Translations under genes and position numbers: made by a program
The notes under the pieces: model-generated
What the model was told of the DNA's origin: nothing
The model's input: the letters and a program-made list of their open reading frames with translations, nothing else
Databases searched by the model: none
Shown: piece after piece, positions 11,150 through 22,260 of the stretch
How positions within the stretch are numbered: position 1 is the stretch's first letter
Layout: every line of letters begins with the position of its first letter
Assembly (NCBI GenBank): GCA_900660155.1
Contig: CABFPE010001058.1
Span: 25,923 to 89,922, forward strand
Length of the DNA: 64,000 bases
Direction: 5' to 3'
Source of the DNA: Hofstenia miamia
Taxonomy: Eukaryota; Xenacoelomorpha; Acoela; Hofsteniidae

Positions 11150-11152
11150 NNN
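11150..11152. other. Assembly gap (nnn)
   Basis: Three undetermined bases. Sequence to the right (about 11165-11275) reads like a Tc1-type transposase scrap, so the gap may sit at a repeat boundary. Confidence 0.95.
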
Positions 11153-11164
11153 AACGTTTTCATT

Positions 11165-11275
11165 ACAGATGATTGCCTCTTTCATCTGCATTGGAACACG
11201 ATAAAATACTGGTGCAAAGTTGGTAGAACCCCACAGAAACGTTGTGTTCACCTCATGTTATGGTATGGGGCTGCG
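11165..11275 (+). pseudogene. Tc1-like transposase scrap
   Basis: A short plus frame ends CSPHVMVWGC, resembling the conserved VMVWG strand of Tc1 transposases. The words before it are only weakly alike and no terminal repeats are seen. Directly downstream, GC-rich words (GCCGGTCGGGTCAA, GGTTCGGGTCGCC) suggest another element inserted here. Confidence 0.3.
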
Positions 11276-11299
11276 AGCCGGTCGGGTCAATCTACAGGT

Positions 11300-13285
11300 T
11301 GGTTCGGGTCGCCTTAAATGGTAACTGGACCTGCAATCTGCAAATGTATAATTTAACATTAACCTGGCTGAGTGGACACATATATGTCCACTACTGTTTA
11401 AACAATATTTTTCATCAATATTTTTATTGTACAATGATTTTGGAGCAGTGGTTGCATTGCTAAAACACGGTTCAATGAAAATAGTTACTTTCCCGCGGTC
11501 CATAGACTTGTGTCACTCTTTGATTCACAAGTAGTCCAGGCCATCTTTCAACTCTAAACTTGTTTGTAAACATGGACGAAAACGCAAATGTCGATGATGA
11601 AATACGAGGCAAAAAACGAAGAAATGAGAGAATGAGTGAAAACTAAAAAGAAAACTCTGAGAGCAGAGGGCAAAGAATATATACGCTCCAGTGGAAAGTA
11701 GTTGCGGAGCGAAAAACTACAGACAAATGCTGCTAAGTAGGAAAATGTCTGAAAATAATGTATTAAGAATTCAACCTCCTGCGCATCAATATAGCTCTAT
11801 ACTTTGTCTTTCTACTTTAGTGACAATATGGATTTATACTTTAGCGACTTTATGCAGCCAGAACCTTGGCAATTCTGATCTGATTCCTTAGTTACTATAC
11901 TCATTCCATTATTAATACTTTTGTTCATTAGAACTTTCGGATTTCTTAATACTTTTTCAACTGACCCATTTCGGAACCCTATTACTAATCGACTATTGAC
12001 TCTATGCACAAGCATTCTATATGAAAATATGCGCGCTGACTAGCTCCATGTGAAACAAATTTTTGTTTTTTGGATTTTTCTAATCTGGATCCCCTACAAT
12101 ATCCGAAAGTAATATTAATATTCGCACTTTATCAATTTTGGATTATTTCCATTAGAGTAGACAATCTTTGGATACCCATTAACCTATGAGTTTTTATGCT
12201 ATCGTCCCAGTTTACATATCATTCGATGCGCGCTGACTAGTTCTATGACACACTGATTTTTAATTTTCAAAGTTTTTAGAGCGAAAAATTTCGATCAAAT
12301 TGGATTTATTATGTAAAAGTTGAACTATTTAATAAGATGTCTTTTTGCTATAGCAGTCAATTTCATAGCCACGACCTTATGTTGTAAACCATTTTGTAGC
12401 GCTTCAAAAAACTAAGAAAACCCATACAAGGTTTTCTATATTTCCCGATTCTAAGTAAGCATTTAAAGTTTACCTTGATTTTTCATTAACCTCTGTCTGC
12501 ATTAAGTGATTTTAACAATGGGGTAGTCTAAATTTAGATAGCTACTGCGAAGGCAAGTTTGATGCAATGGCCATAAAAGTTATATCGTTCTCTAGAGCAA
12601 CAATAGCTCCATGTGTCAATAGTTTTTATTTTTCGCTTTGATCGATAACTTTTACGAAAATTGCGACATTTTAATCAATCGAATTTTACAAACTTCAAAT
12701 GCATTTCTCTAATGAAATCCTGCAATGGAATTTTATTTTATTGATTAGCTGACAGATGAAAAATCAATTCCACGTTATTCGGTTGTAATCCCTTTACTCA
12801 TTTTCTGTACAATTGCCATTCAATTGAGAGCGTCTGCTTCCTGAAGCCCTGTATGGCTGATAATTCAAATCTAATTTTGGACGCGAAGGATTTCTATTTC
12901 AGGGGCAGCCAATCAAATTCCGAGCGATTGATTTTTGAAAATGTTCCCTCACAGCACGTAATATTCAAATTTACCTCAAAAATCGTTGATTTTTGACAAA
13001 AAGCTGCCATAAATTGTACAAAAAACTAGGAAAGTAAATGAGTACTTTAACGGTTCTGTGGAATCTTAAGGACATTAGCATTCATATTCTGATAGTTTTT
13101 TTAAAAATGTTGTATACTGTAGAAAAAATTGCACAAAATTTCCTAATGTATTAAGATAGGCTATATTAAGCATTTTCGAGCGCCATCTGTCGGGATAAAG
13201 ATTTTTCAGGAAAAATTTTTCTTCTAATGTACGTTGAATGATGCCCCCTAATTATTCAGCAGTAACACATGTCTAATCAACAGAT
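11300..13285. other. Unassigned sequence with diverged internal repeats
   Basis: No convincing gene. The phrase GCGCGCTGACTAG followed by CTCCATG/TTCTATG occurs near 12030 and 12228, and AGCTCCATGTG again near 12606, suggesting a diverged repeat. GAGCGCCATCTGTCGG near 13178 is a phrase of the type often met in repeats. No terminal repeats were resolved. Confidence 0.4.
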
Positions 13286-13289
13286 TGAA

Positions 13290-13371
13290 GGGGTGTCAAA
13301 TGATTAGTGTTTTCACTATGGTCAGAAAACTTTTTTGACTATAGTAAAAAGACTAATCGTATGGCACCCCC
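13290..13371. repeat. 82-bp palindromic MITE terminus pair
   Basis: GGGGTGTCAAATGATTAGTG on the left is the imperfect inverse of the right half, which ends ACTAATCGTATGGCACCCCC. The whole segment folds as one hairpin with about 85% pairing. Related GGGGTGCCACACG termini occur at 39233 and 54092-54294. The TTAA target seen at those sites is not clear here. Confidence 0.6.
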
Positions 13372-13434
13372 AAAAAGTGACTTGCGATTTACGATTAGTC
13401 AAATCATGAAATAGAAATTAACAAATGCCCCTGG

Positions 13435-13803
13435 GCCAGTGGTGACCTAGTCAATGAATTATGCTGACGAAATCCAAGCCTCCTACTCATTTCCTCGTTT
13501 CTGTCCTTCGCAAGAGACATTCCTGCAAATCGAAATCAAGTGTCAGCATTAGGCAGGGGATCCGAGGAGTTTACGAAGTACATTGAGTGTTCACGGTGTG
13601 TGACAACCACAGTTGGAGACTGGTGGGCCGGAAACAAGACACACTTTTCACTACTAGAACGAACGGCCCGCAGGTTCCAAACTATTCAATTGATCAGTGT
13701 CTTTTCCAAGGCTGGACTGATAGTCTGCAAGAAACGTGCTACGCTCAACCCTGCAAACTTTGACAAACGTGTGTTTTTGAACAAAAACTTTGTATTTTGC
13801 TAG
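13435..13803 (+). pseudogene. hAT transposase C-terminal region
   Basis: An open plus frame (13540-13803) with FTKYIECSR, then DWWAGNKTHFSLLERTAR, ISVFSKAGLIVCKKRATL and a closing FLNKNF. This matches the C-terminal half of hAT transposases: a WW-x-x-N segment, an L-x-x-x-A-R helix, then the (R)-x-F-S-x-A-G dimerisation motif with an R/L...L-P/N-x-x-x tail. The catalytic Glu region and everything upstream were not recognised, so it is a fragment. Just downstream, AATATTCGAATATTCG-like palindromes near 13888-13920 look like hAT subterminal sequence. Confidence 0.65.
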
Positions 13804-13929
13804 TGATTTTTGTTTTTGCTAAGAATTGACTATTTTCACGCTACCTTTTTTATATTATATATTTTATATAAAAACATCACCAAATATTCGAATATTTCTT
13901 TCACGAATATTCGAATATATATTTAATAT

Positions 13930-14490
13930 TTTCGGAAACTCCAATCATATATGTCACGTTCTTCTTAACTCCACCACTAACTTAGTAATATAAGTATTGT
14001 CACAGCTAATTAATACCAGCATTGCAATAGTCTTTTTTATTATTTAAACATATCAGTTCTTATATATTCAATTGTAAAATTCTCTTCCAACTTACATCAA
14101 CTCACTAAAGCAAGTGCAGTTTTCAGAAACTCTTTGATTGTAGCAGACAAAATTTAAATGTTGGAAGTATTGCACTAGCCAACAATGCAGGGCTGATTAA
14201 ATTTAGAAAATGATTTTGTAATTTGCAAAGCTTAAGTTTTCAAATGAATTTTTTCTTGTATTTCAAATTTGACAAGATGAAAAAATGGATCCCTGTTCTC
14301 AATATGCTAGTGCTTTAAAACTATGATATATTTATTCAATATAAAAGGGAAGAAATGATCGATCATTAAAATGAGATTTATCAATCGACTCAATGGTTGT
14401 GAAGTGAATAACTCTTAAATTTAGTGTATAATTTATCATAGTTCTCAATATAAAAATTCTACCATAAACTGTAATAAATCCTATTTGTTT
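13930..14490. other. Unassigned AT-rich sequence
   Basis: No reading frame, array or terminal repeat could be supported between the hAT scrap and the LINE scrap. Confidence 0.5.
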
Positions 14491-14492
14491 TA

Positions 14493-14765
14493 TCAATCGG
14501 AGTTAAATAATATGTCCTTTATTTTGGTCCTCAGAATGAATAAAATGGAGATTAATATTTTATTGTCGATTCTAACCAGCTGAAATCGATTAGTGAGATA
14601 ATTCTTAATTAGATCTATGCTATTGGAATCAAAGCCTATACATTCTAGTTTTTTGAAAAGATTTATCGATTTAAACACGAAGACTTTAGTAAGATATAAC
14701 CTCTTTTCGCGTATTTTTGCAACAAAAAACAAGGAAGCAGAGTAAACATTACCCAAACATATCAT
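14493..14765 (-). pseudogene. LINE reverse transcriptase scrap
   Basis: The minus frame contains LFKKLECIGFDSNSIDLIKN and YLTNRFQLVRIDN. This corresponds to the segment of non-LTR reverse transcriptases after the first catalytic Asp box: L-x-x-L-x-x-x-G-I, then Y-L-x-N-R-x-Q-x-V. The catalytic boxes are absent. It is a small, isolated remnant of a Jockey/CR1-like element. Confidence 0.55.
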
Positions 14766-14769
14766 TATT

Positions 14770-16330
14770 TAAATTCAAAGGACAGATTAATCCATAATTA
14801 ATTGATTTTACAGATCTAAAAATATCTGAAAATGGGATCTATGCAAAACTAACTACAATTAGTGAAATCAAAAATTCGAAATTGTACTACCTCCGTCCCA
14901 AAAAACGGGATTGAAGTCTCTTGTGAGCTCTTGATGTTTTTACCGAATGTTAATTTAGATACCACAGTTACAAGTGAGTTGCACTGCGGACAGATAATGC
15001 GAAAAGTTATATTTTCAATAAAGAGAAGAATGGTATTCGCACCTTGTGTTACCATATAACAAGATAATGCCATTCCACATATTGGAAAAGGAAATGTAGG
15101 GAAATTTAATGATGTTCATGGCATTATAGTTGTTAAGCGGCCTGCTAATTTACCTAAAATAATGCTACGATTTGGGGTTTGTTTACAGTCTATGAGCTAC
15201 TATTGAAAAAGTGCAAAATCTTGACTAGATGACCTTTGGCATGCTCTGGAAGAAAGCTATTTCTGTGCTGATGAGAACATACTGGTAAGCATATGGAATA
15301 CTAAGTCAACAGTTGTAAAAGAGTTAATGCAAGGACGAGGCGGTTCAGTGAAAATTCCTCATTCCGGTAGGAGGGGCATCAACCCCCTCTACGATGCCAT
15401 AATAACTTGCAAATATAGGGCCAAAGTTAAGAATCACACTTCTTGCCTAACAACATAAATTGCATGTTATTTGCGTTGTAAATGTTTTACAATGATAATT
15501 TAGTATTATATTATTAATCAGTTATTCACCTCCTCAACTTACATACGTACTTACATTAGATTGCAGGTCAATAAACGGGTGTCTGAGTGTTTCAACAAAT
15601 ATATTTGATGGCGATGAATATTAATGCCCAAGTTGCTATATAACTATTTCTTCATTTGCTCAATGGTGATTTTCCATATTTAGAAGAGAAGGCTTAAAGT
15701 TATTGGGATCAGATTAGAAATTATGGTTCTTTGTACGCATACCCAACAATATGATGTAATATTGTTGTAAATGTTGATGTTTGCAACAGCGATATATTAA
15801 CTTTGCAACAATGTAAAGCAGAAAATATGCTGTGTAATATTACCAAATACCATTGAAGATTGAAATTTACTTCCACAGCACTGATTTGGCCATCAGAAGC
15901 AAATTCTTCGAGGATCCTTTATGTCAGCTTCNCAACTCAACAGCAAAAGACTGTTGTGTCACACAATATACACAACACAACACAACAGAGTCATAAATCT
16001 ATTCGTAGGATATCCAGCATCCACTACAGAAAAGACTCAAAGACAACAAATGCTTAGACAAGTATCTTATGCCAAGTATTTTTAAATAACGAAATATAGT
16101 TGTTCACTTATAGTACTGCGAGACTGGGACCATAAAAAGCAAAAGACTGGATGGGACTAGGACAAATTTGATTTGATATTTGCTTTTATATTGCGATATA
16201 TTTGCAATTTATAATATTTGGTAAGCAAAATATGTCTGTAACATCTTAAATTAGCATTCAATTTGATTGCAGACAATAAAGATAAATTTTCTCATTACGA
16301 GATCAGAAATAGACATACGGGAATGGACGA
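14770..16330. other. Unassigned sequence with a gap and a CACAA-rich patch
   Basis: There is an n at 15932 and a short (CACAA)n-like tract near 15960-15988. Frames at 14849-15073 (both strands) and 15860-16057 show no family signature. A weak QDNAIPH-like phrase near 15061-15080 could be transposase debris, but this is not secure. Confidence 0.35.
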
Positions 16331-16339
16331 TGTGTTACA

Positions 16340-16690
16340 CAAAGACTGGTCAACGAGCCGAAATTTCCAAGCTCGACTCANCTCGGCTCTTTTAAATTTT
16401 GGGTAAGTTCGGCTCGGCTCGCCACATAAAATCTCTGAATGAGGCTCGTTTTAGCTTGGTATTTTTTTAAAAATATTGTGCTCAAAGAATGTTTTATATA
16501 GCTCTTCCTGTTATTGAATAAACATTTCTTAAATAAGGTTATAGGAAAGGCATACTGACTGCAAAAAATAAGAAAAATCTCCATTATCAAATTAAAAAGC
16601 AGAACTATAAACTTGCTTAGCCTAAAATAGGCTCGTTGTTTATCAAATACTGTGCTCAAGCTCGGCTTGTTGAAAAGTCTGGTTAGACTG
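16340..16690. mobile_element. Possible hAT-like non-autonomous element with GGCTCG repeats
   Basis: The left side AGACTGGTCAACGAGCCGA and the inverse of the right side, AGACTTTTCAACAAGCCGAG, are similar. CGGCTC/GAGCCG words recur inside near both ends, like hAT subterminal motifs. An n lies at 16381. No transposase or secure TSD. Confidence 0.4.
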
Positions 16691-17392
16691 AAAAAAGGGA
16701 CAGTAGGATTTTGAGAAAATTGTGCGGTCAAAGAGGTCCCCAAATTCAATATAATTGTCATTGTTCATTGCATTTAAATGAATTTTATAATAAAGCTATT
16801 GCAAAATTTTAAAATGGGCATGTCAGGAAAGTTCATATTTACGTGAAATTCATGCACATGCAAATTATATTTCATTAATTTAACCATTGTTTAAGATAAA
16901 ATTAATACAAATCAAACTGTTTTTATACATTAGATTGGCTATTTTCAATTTCAATTCAGTAATCCATGATGATTATGATTAATATCAAAGACACGACATT
17001 GTTAATATACATATGAAACTTCAATGGAGATCATAACAGCTAACTTAAAGAAACCGTTTTAATAAACCTAATATTGCGAGATTGCATGGGCTCAGTGGGG
17101 TAGCGTGGAAAATTTCGGAACAGGGGCACCTGCCCTAATATAAAATTTTAAAAAACTTTTTAAATACATTAATTTCATGTTAATTCAGCATTATTATGTG
17201 TACACCCATGTCTATTTTGCAATGTGAAAATAAGATATCTATTATTATGTACAGATGATATGGTATCGCGTTGGTAAAGTACATGTAATTTTGCTTTTTT
17301 TAAATATTAGCCAATAATGAATTCTTCTTGAATTTTTATATCATCAGTTGGTAGTGAAAAAATAGAAAAAGGATTATTAATGAATTGTCATT

Positions 17393-17603
17393 TTTCTATT
17401 GATTCTTGAAAATCAGGAAAATAGTGGGAAACTTCGTTAATCATTATATGAATATGGTGTTTGAATATCTCAATACATTTGCTGTCCACTTCTAGCTNTT
17501 TCTATTGATTCTTGAAAATCAGGAAAATAGTGGGAAACTTCGTTAATCATTATATGAATATGGTATTTGAATATCTCAATACATTTGCTGTCCACTTCTA
17601 GCT
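17393..17603. repeat. 105-bp duplication either side of a one-base gap
   Basis: 17393-17497 and 17499-17603 are the same sequence with one visible difference (GTGTTT/GTATTT), separated by the n at 17498. The pattern is that of two contig ends that were not merged. The true locus probably holds one copy. Confidence 0.85.
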
Positions 17604-17805
17604 AGTTTTCATCGAGAAAAGCATTTAAAGTTGCAAATGGTACAAAGTTATTTGATTCTAATCTTAATTTCCATTCTTGGAGTTTCATTTTGTAAGTATT
17701 ACGCTTTTCTTGGCAATGAAATACATTTATTTCTTTCCCCTGAAGTACAAGATTACCAAAATTTGCAGACTCAAAAATATCAACTAAGTATGAAAAGCAT
17801 ATCAA
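17602..17805 (-). pseudogene. ZBED5-like hAT transposase, later segment
   Basis: The minus frame reads FSYLVDIFESANFGNLVLQG, then KLQEWKLRLESNNFVPF and LNAFLDEN. This matches the ZBED5/SCAND3-type transposase segment of the form YLxDIFxxLNxLNxxLQG, followed by W-K-x-R-L-E-x-N-N-F. It lies downstream of 18137-18679 in the same orientation, the expected order. Intervening sequence (about 18130-17880) reads as the SxHCMIHRQAL-like and VNFIKAxxLxSRLF-like stretch but with broken frames. Confidence 0.7.
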
Positions 17806-18136
17806 AATTACATTATTTGAAATTTTCTTTTGTAAACTTGGTTTTACTTGCAGAAACTCTCCAATTTATTTTCTGAGAATAAACACTCTTTTTAAAACCT
17901 TTCCTTTGACAGCCATCTTATATTGGTATGCAACAAAAGTGTTGAGAAATCAGCATCATTTTCTTTGCACTGTGGGGAAATAACCTTGAATAAAGAACTT
18001 GCGCCTTAATAAAATAACCAATTTTAACCACAGAATTTACAATATTTGTTAAATTGTCTGGCATCGTTTTTACCATGAGTGCTTGGCGATGTATCATACA
18101 GTGAGTTGAAATTGCATTTGGAGATTTTTTTAGTAC

Positions 18137-18679
18137 TCAAGTCTCAAATTCAGACCTAGATTTCAAGCATAGCTGGAGCTCCATCAGTGCATACTCTAAT
18201 AAGCTAATATTATTAACAAAAAAATTATCCACTTTTTCAAATATGACTTTTGCAGTGGTTATACTTTCAAGGGTCTCACATAACAAAAACTCATCTTCGA
18301 AATGCGCGTCAAATATATAGCGCACAAAAACACACAGTTGCGATAAATTGCTGATATCTGTCGTCTCATCCAGCTGAATAGCAAAGAAAAGCGAATTTTG
18401 TATTTTATTAATTAGTTGCTGTTGAATATTTTCAGACATTTCACTTATGCGTCGAAAAAAAGTGTTATCTGACAGTGAGAGAACGTTGAACTTTGAAAGT
18501 TCAGACTCACCAAAAAGATTTAAAATAATGTATTTACAACAGGGTAGAATTAAAGTTTCAGCAATGCTATGTGGCTTTTTGTTCAATGCAATTTTTCCCG
18601 AAACTTCATATGATGCTTTCACGCCAGCAGAATTGATTTGCGCACAATGACCAGTGTGATCAATTCTTTGAATAATCAC
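18137..18679 (-). pseudogene. ZBED5/SCAND3-like hAT transposase, N-terminal part of catalytic domain
   Basis: A 180-codon open frame. Key phrases are ASYEVSGKIALNKKPHSIAE, LSLSDNTFFRRISEMSENI, then FFAIQLDETTDISNLSQLCV and VRYIFD. S-Y-x-v-a-x-x-I-A-x-x-x-K-P-H-x-I-A-E and Q-L-D-E-T/S-T-D are hallmarks of the ZBED5/SCAND3/GTF2I-repeat-containing-like hAT family; the Asp of LDE is the first catalytic residue. The BED finger upstream is not readable. Such proteins are often domesticated in animals, but here the downstream frames are broken, so this is a dead copy. Confidence 0.78.
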
Positions 18680-19823
18680 TTTTTAAGTTTGATGCTTAAA
18701 AAATGCTTCATTAGCACAAAAACTGAAATAAATGGTCACTCGTATCAGGGAGAACTATCAATAAGTAGACAGGGAGATTGCTAAAGATGATTTATTTTCA
18801 TTCGTCGTTACTAACCAATGGGAAGGCAGCATTCTAGCTCAAGCGTGCATTTCTTTATTGTTTTGGAAGGTAATTTCATCTGATTGGTTAATCATGTGAA
18901 ATATTCTTGTTAATCAAGTGAAATTGCAAATAAATTGAAAAGGTGTATTAACGTTATTTGGAGTAGACAGGGAGACTGTGCACAAAATGAATACAAGCAG
19001 CGGTTACTGTTGGATTATATTATTTATATATTATTAATTTTTGTCTTAAAATTAAATTTTGTCACTGTCTGTTGTGGATCCTACAAAAACTCTCTACGGA
19101 CCCCGTAGTGTCCGCCAACCCTCGGTTGAGAAACACTGCTATATACAGTACTGGAAAAAAGAATTCGGCCACCCATGATTTGTCATAAATATTTCTAAGA
19201 AATGGACGCTAAGAATATCATAGTTATTTTTTAATTAGATTTGGGGTTGCAGAAAGAAGAATTCATCAATGTTGAGACATAATTATCACTGTTTACTTTA
19301 AATCTCAAGGAGAAATGCTACAGTGTAGTTAGCTAATTTTTTCTTGGAAAATTGTATTCGGCCACTACAGACCAAATCAGAGAATCTGTAAAAAATTTCA
19401 TTGATTGAACTTTTTTGTCGGGGATATCATCAGACGTTTCACTTCTGAAAAAATCATTGCCCCCAAGCCAAAGTTCGGAAGACCCCCAAAACCTCCCAAT
19501 CAGCTCCTATGTGCCTTTAAAAGCAAAATCCCAGAAAGACTTGAGAGGAATTTCGCAAGGAATGGGCTGACGGTCACCTTGTGACAGCAAGAACTGTGCG
19601 AAACATCCTAAAGAAGTACCCAGAAAGCCATTCTTAACCTCAAAGCAAAGATAACGCCGGTTAGTTGGGCCAATTTAATGAGAGACAGTTCATCTGGTCT
19701 CTATTGGTTTAATGTTATATTTTCAGATGAGTCAAGATTTGAGATATACTCATAGAAAAGAATTACGATAAAGCGAGCAACTGCGCTGAAGTTCAGATTC
19801 TTGCCTCAATTTACTCTGGGACC

Positions 19824-20281
19824 ATGAAGTACGGTGGGAAGTCTGTAATGGTATGGGGTGCAATATGGAAGTGTAGCCTTCTTAAGATTGTTCATTTCAC
19901 TGGTACTCTCCGAAGCTCTGAACATGCTGGGATTCTCGAAAAGGAACTCTTGCCACTCCTTACAAGTGAATCAAACTATCAGCAGGATGGTGCTCCATGT
20001 CATCCCTCAAAAGAAATGAAAAACTTCTTCCACAATAATGGGGTTGCTATCCTTGCTGACTGACCTGGCCAATCTCCAGAGCTTAACATTATCGAAAACA
20101 TGTGGAAAGAGGTCAAATATAGAATTGGACAACATACTTTTCATACTGAAGAGGAGCTGTGGAGCGCAATAAAGAAAAAATGTTATTCAATTTCCATCAG
20201 CTTTATTGAAAGACTTTTTGCTTCAATCCCTGATCGCCTTGAAGTTGTTATTCGCTCAAAAGGACACCCTAAAATATTAGA
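19824..20281 (+). pseudogene. Tc1 transposase C-terminal half, copy 1
   Basis: The plus frame holds GGKSVMVWGAIWKC, then YQQDGAPCHPSKEMKNFF (second catalytic Asp in QQD), and after a TGA at 20061-20063 PGQSPELNIIENMWKEVKYR with the third catalytic residue Glu. In Tc1 proteins a Trp precedes PGxSP, so the TGA probably replaces TGG. The spacing from D to E is about 35 residues. Upstream the first Asp lies in IFSDESRFEIYS, in a different frame broken by stops. The helix-turn-helix region (IRRFTSEKI, PKFGRPPK) is also out of frame. The copy is inactive. Confidence 0.75.
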
Positions 20282-20301
20282 AGAGACAATTTTGTTGCTA
20301 A

Positions 20302-20302
20302 N
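20302..20302. other. Assembly gap inside the Tc1 element
   Basis: A single n joins the 3' part of one Tc1 copy to internal sequence of the same family. See the duplication described for 19146-21292. Confidence 0.95.
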
Positions 20303-20622
20303 CTCCTATGTGCCTTTAAAAGCAAAATCCCAGAAAGACTTGAGAGGAATTTCGCAAGGAATGGCCTGACGGTCACCTTGTGACAGCAAGAACTGTGCGA
20401 AACATCCTAAAGAAGTACCCAGAAAGCCATTCTTAACCTCAAAGCAAAGATAACGCCGGTTAGTTGGGCCAATTTAATGAGAGACAGTTCATCTGGTCTC
20501 TATTGGTTTAATGTTATATTTTCAGATGAGTCAAGATTTGAGATATACTCATAGAAAAGAATTACGATAAAGCGAGCAACTGCGCTGAAGTTCAGATTAT
20601 TGCCTCAACTTACTCGGGGACC

Positions 20623-21144
20623 ATGAATTATGGTGGAAAGTCTGTAATGGTATGGGGTGCAATATGGAAGTGTAGCCTTCTTAAGATTGTTCATTTCACT
20701 GGTACTCTCCGAAGCTCTGAACATGCTGGGATTCTCGAAAAGGAACTCTTGCCACTCCTTACAAGTGAATCAAACTATCAGCAGGATGGTGCTCCATGTC
20801 ATCCCTCAAAAGAAATGAAAAACTTCTTCCACAATAATGGGGTTGCTATCCTTGCTGACTGACCTGGCCAATCTCCAGAGCTTAACATTATCGAAAACAT
20901 GTGGAAAGAGGTCAAATATAGAATTGGACAACATACTTTTCATACTGAAGAGGAGCTGTGGAGCGCAATAAAGAAAAAATGTTATTCAATTTCCATCAGC
21001 TTTATTGAAAGACTTTTTGCTTCAATCCCTGATCGCCTTGAAGTTGTTATTCGCTCAAAAGGACACCCTAAAATATTAGAAGAGACAATTTTGTTGCTAA
21101 GTGCTTGTATTGCATCAATTATTAATTTATGTATCTTATTTTGA
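20623..21144 (+). pseudogene. Tc1 transposase C-terminal half, duplicated copy 2
   Basis: Repeats the segment at 19824-20281 and extends to the natural C-terminus (ILEETILLLSACIAS..., stop at 21142-21144), followed by the right terminal repeat. It carries the same in-frame TGA before PGQSPEL. Shared stops in both copies argue that the two are copies of the same dead subfamily or alleles of one locus. Confidence 0.72.
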
Positions 21145-21299
21145 ATTTACTTTTTTCGGAGTTGTTCATTGGCTAAAATTTTTTCAGGTGGCCGAATACA
21201 TTTACTAATAGAATTTTAGGCACTCTCTATCCAATGAATGTTCATTATTTATTCAAAATAGCAAGATGGACGAATACATATTTCCAGTACTGTATTAAA

Positions 21300-22255
21300 C
21301 GTAATATTTAAGTTCAATCACTTCAAAATATAGAAATTTGTATTATCTCTTCATATATTTATAGTTTTAGATATATTTTATAAGAATATCTAGTGTGGCC
21401 GGGCTTCTAAAGACGCGACGCACTGCATAGGCTAGAACAGGTCTTTTAAGCAAAGTATCAAGGACGCAATCAGAAAGTGTTTTTCTTCATGTGACCTGAC
21501 AATCATCTATATGTGATCATAAATTTCAAAAGAAGCTCTTGAGGCCATTGAATTGCATATTTTGCAGCAAGGAATATTAGTAGATGTACATTTCAAATAT
21601 GTTACTTCTGTCACACAACTTTATAATCGTTTTTATACAAAAATGAATTGTTTGCATTTAAAATTCGGTCAATAAATTTTGTAATCAAAGGCCAAAAATC
21701 GCGTTCGCATCGGAATAGAAAATCTCAAGTCGATTACAGTTATGACCTGCTGAATACCTTACAACAAAAATATTTATGACCCCTCCACAGCGTTTCTAGT
21801 TAAATTTCCTATTAAGCAAGGAAATTAATAATATAGAACAGAATTTCGAAAACGTAAAATCTATGGTTCAAAAATATATACAAATAAGAAAGATAATGAC
21901 AAATTTCTTTTTTGAATTTCCAGTCACAGTATTTTCTATAAAGATAGCATTTTACTAATCTGGTGTAGCTGAAATGTTTCCTAAGAATATTTATTAATGC
22001 AGTCTTTTTAGAAATACAATTCTGTACAAACGATTAATAAATGTTAACATACAATTTGTGCCACCCAAGCAAAAAGTGAGAGGCCCACATGTTTAGTAAT
22101 ACTTTATTAGTGAAAATATATTAAGATTTTTTTATATGCAATAGGTAAGGCCAAGAAGCAATGCAAAGTATTTATATTTTGGATTTTATCAGAGTTAAAT
22201 TCAGAATTTATGCCTAAAATTCTGAAGTTGAAGATAGCAATAGTGTACCAAATTC
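21300..22255. other. Unassigned AT-rich sequence
   Basis: No coding frame, terminal repeats or arrays could be supported between the Tc1 and the TTAA element. Confidence 0.5.
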
Positions 22256-22260
22256 ATTAA

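Larger units (their letters stand above)
17093..19138 (-). mobile_element. hAT transposon relic, ZBED5/SCAND3-like
   Basis: A degraded hAT copy in minus orientation. The right end, read on the minus strand, starts CAGTGTTTCTCAACCGAGGG at 19138, a Charlie-type hAT terminus. Transposase-like sequence runs from about 18720 to 17100. The left limit (CAGTGGGGTAGCGTGG at 17093) is a different terminus type and may belong to another element. The 8-bp flanks do not match. An assembly gap at 17498 duplicates 105 bp of the coding part. Confidence 0.65.
19146..21292 (+). mobile_element. Tc1-like transposon with gap-associated internal duplication
   Basis: Left terminus CAGTACTGGAAAAAAG and right terminus (inverted) CAGTACTGGAAATATG. 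TA flanks both ends (19144-19145 and 21293-21294), as Tc1/mariner elements require. The 2147-bp length is inflated: 19504-20301 recurs as 20303-21101 with the n at 20302 between them. Removing one copy gives about 1348 bp, normal for Tc1. The two copies differ in a small cluster near 19797-19845, so they may be two alleles or two genomic copies mis-joined. Confidence 0.85.

Noticed and set aside
18137-18679. Domesticated ZBED5-like host gene
   Set aside because: The downstream part of the same protein is broken in several frames and a hAT terminus is present, so it is a dead transposon.
19504-21101. A genuine tandem Tc1 insertion
   Set aside because: The repeat boundary coincides with an n, and removal of one copy restores a normal 1.35-kb element.
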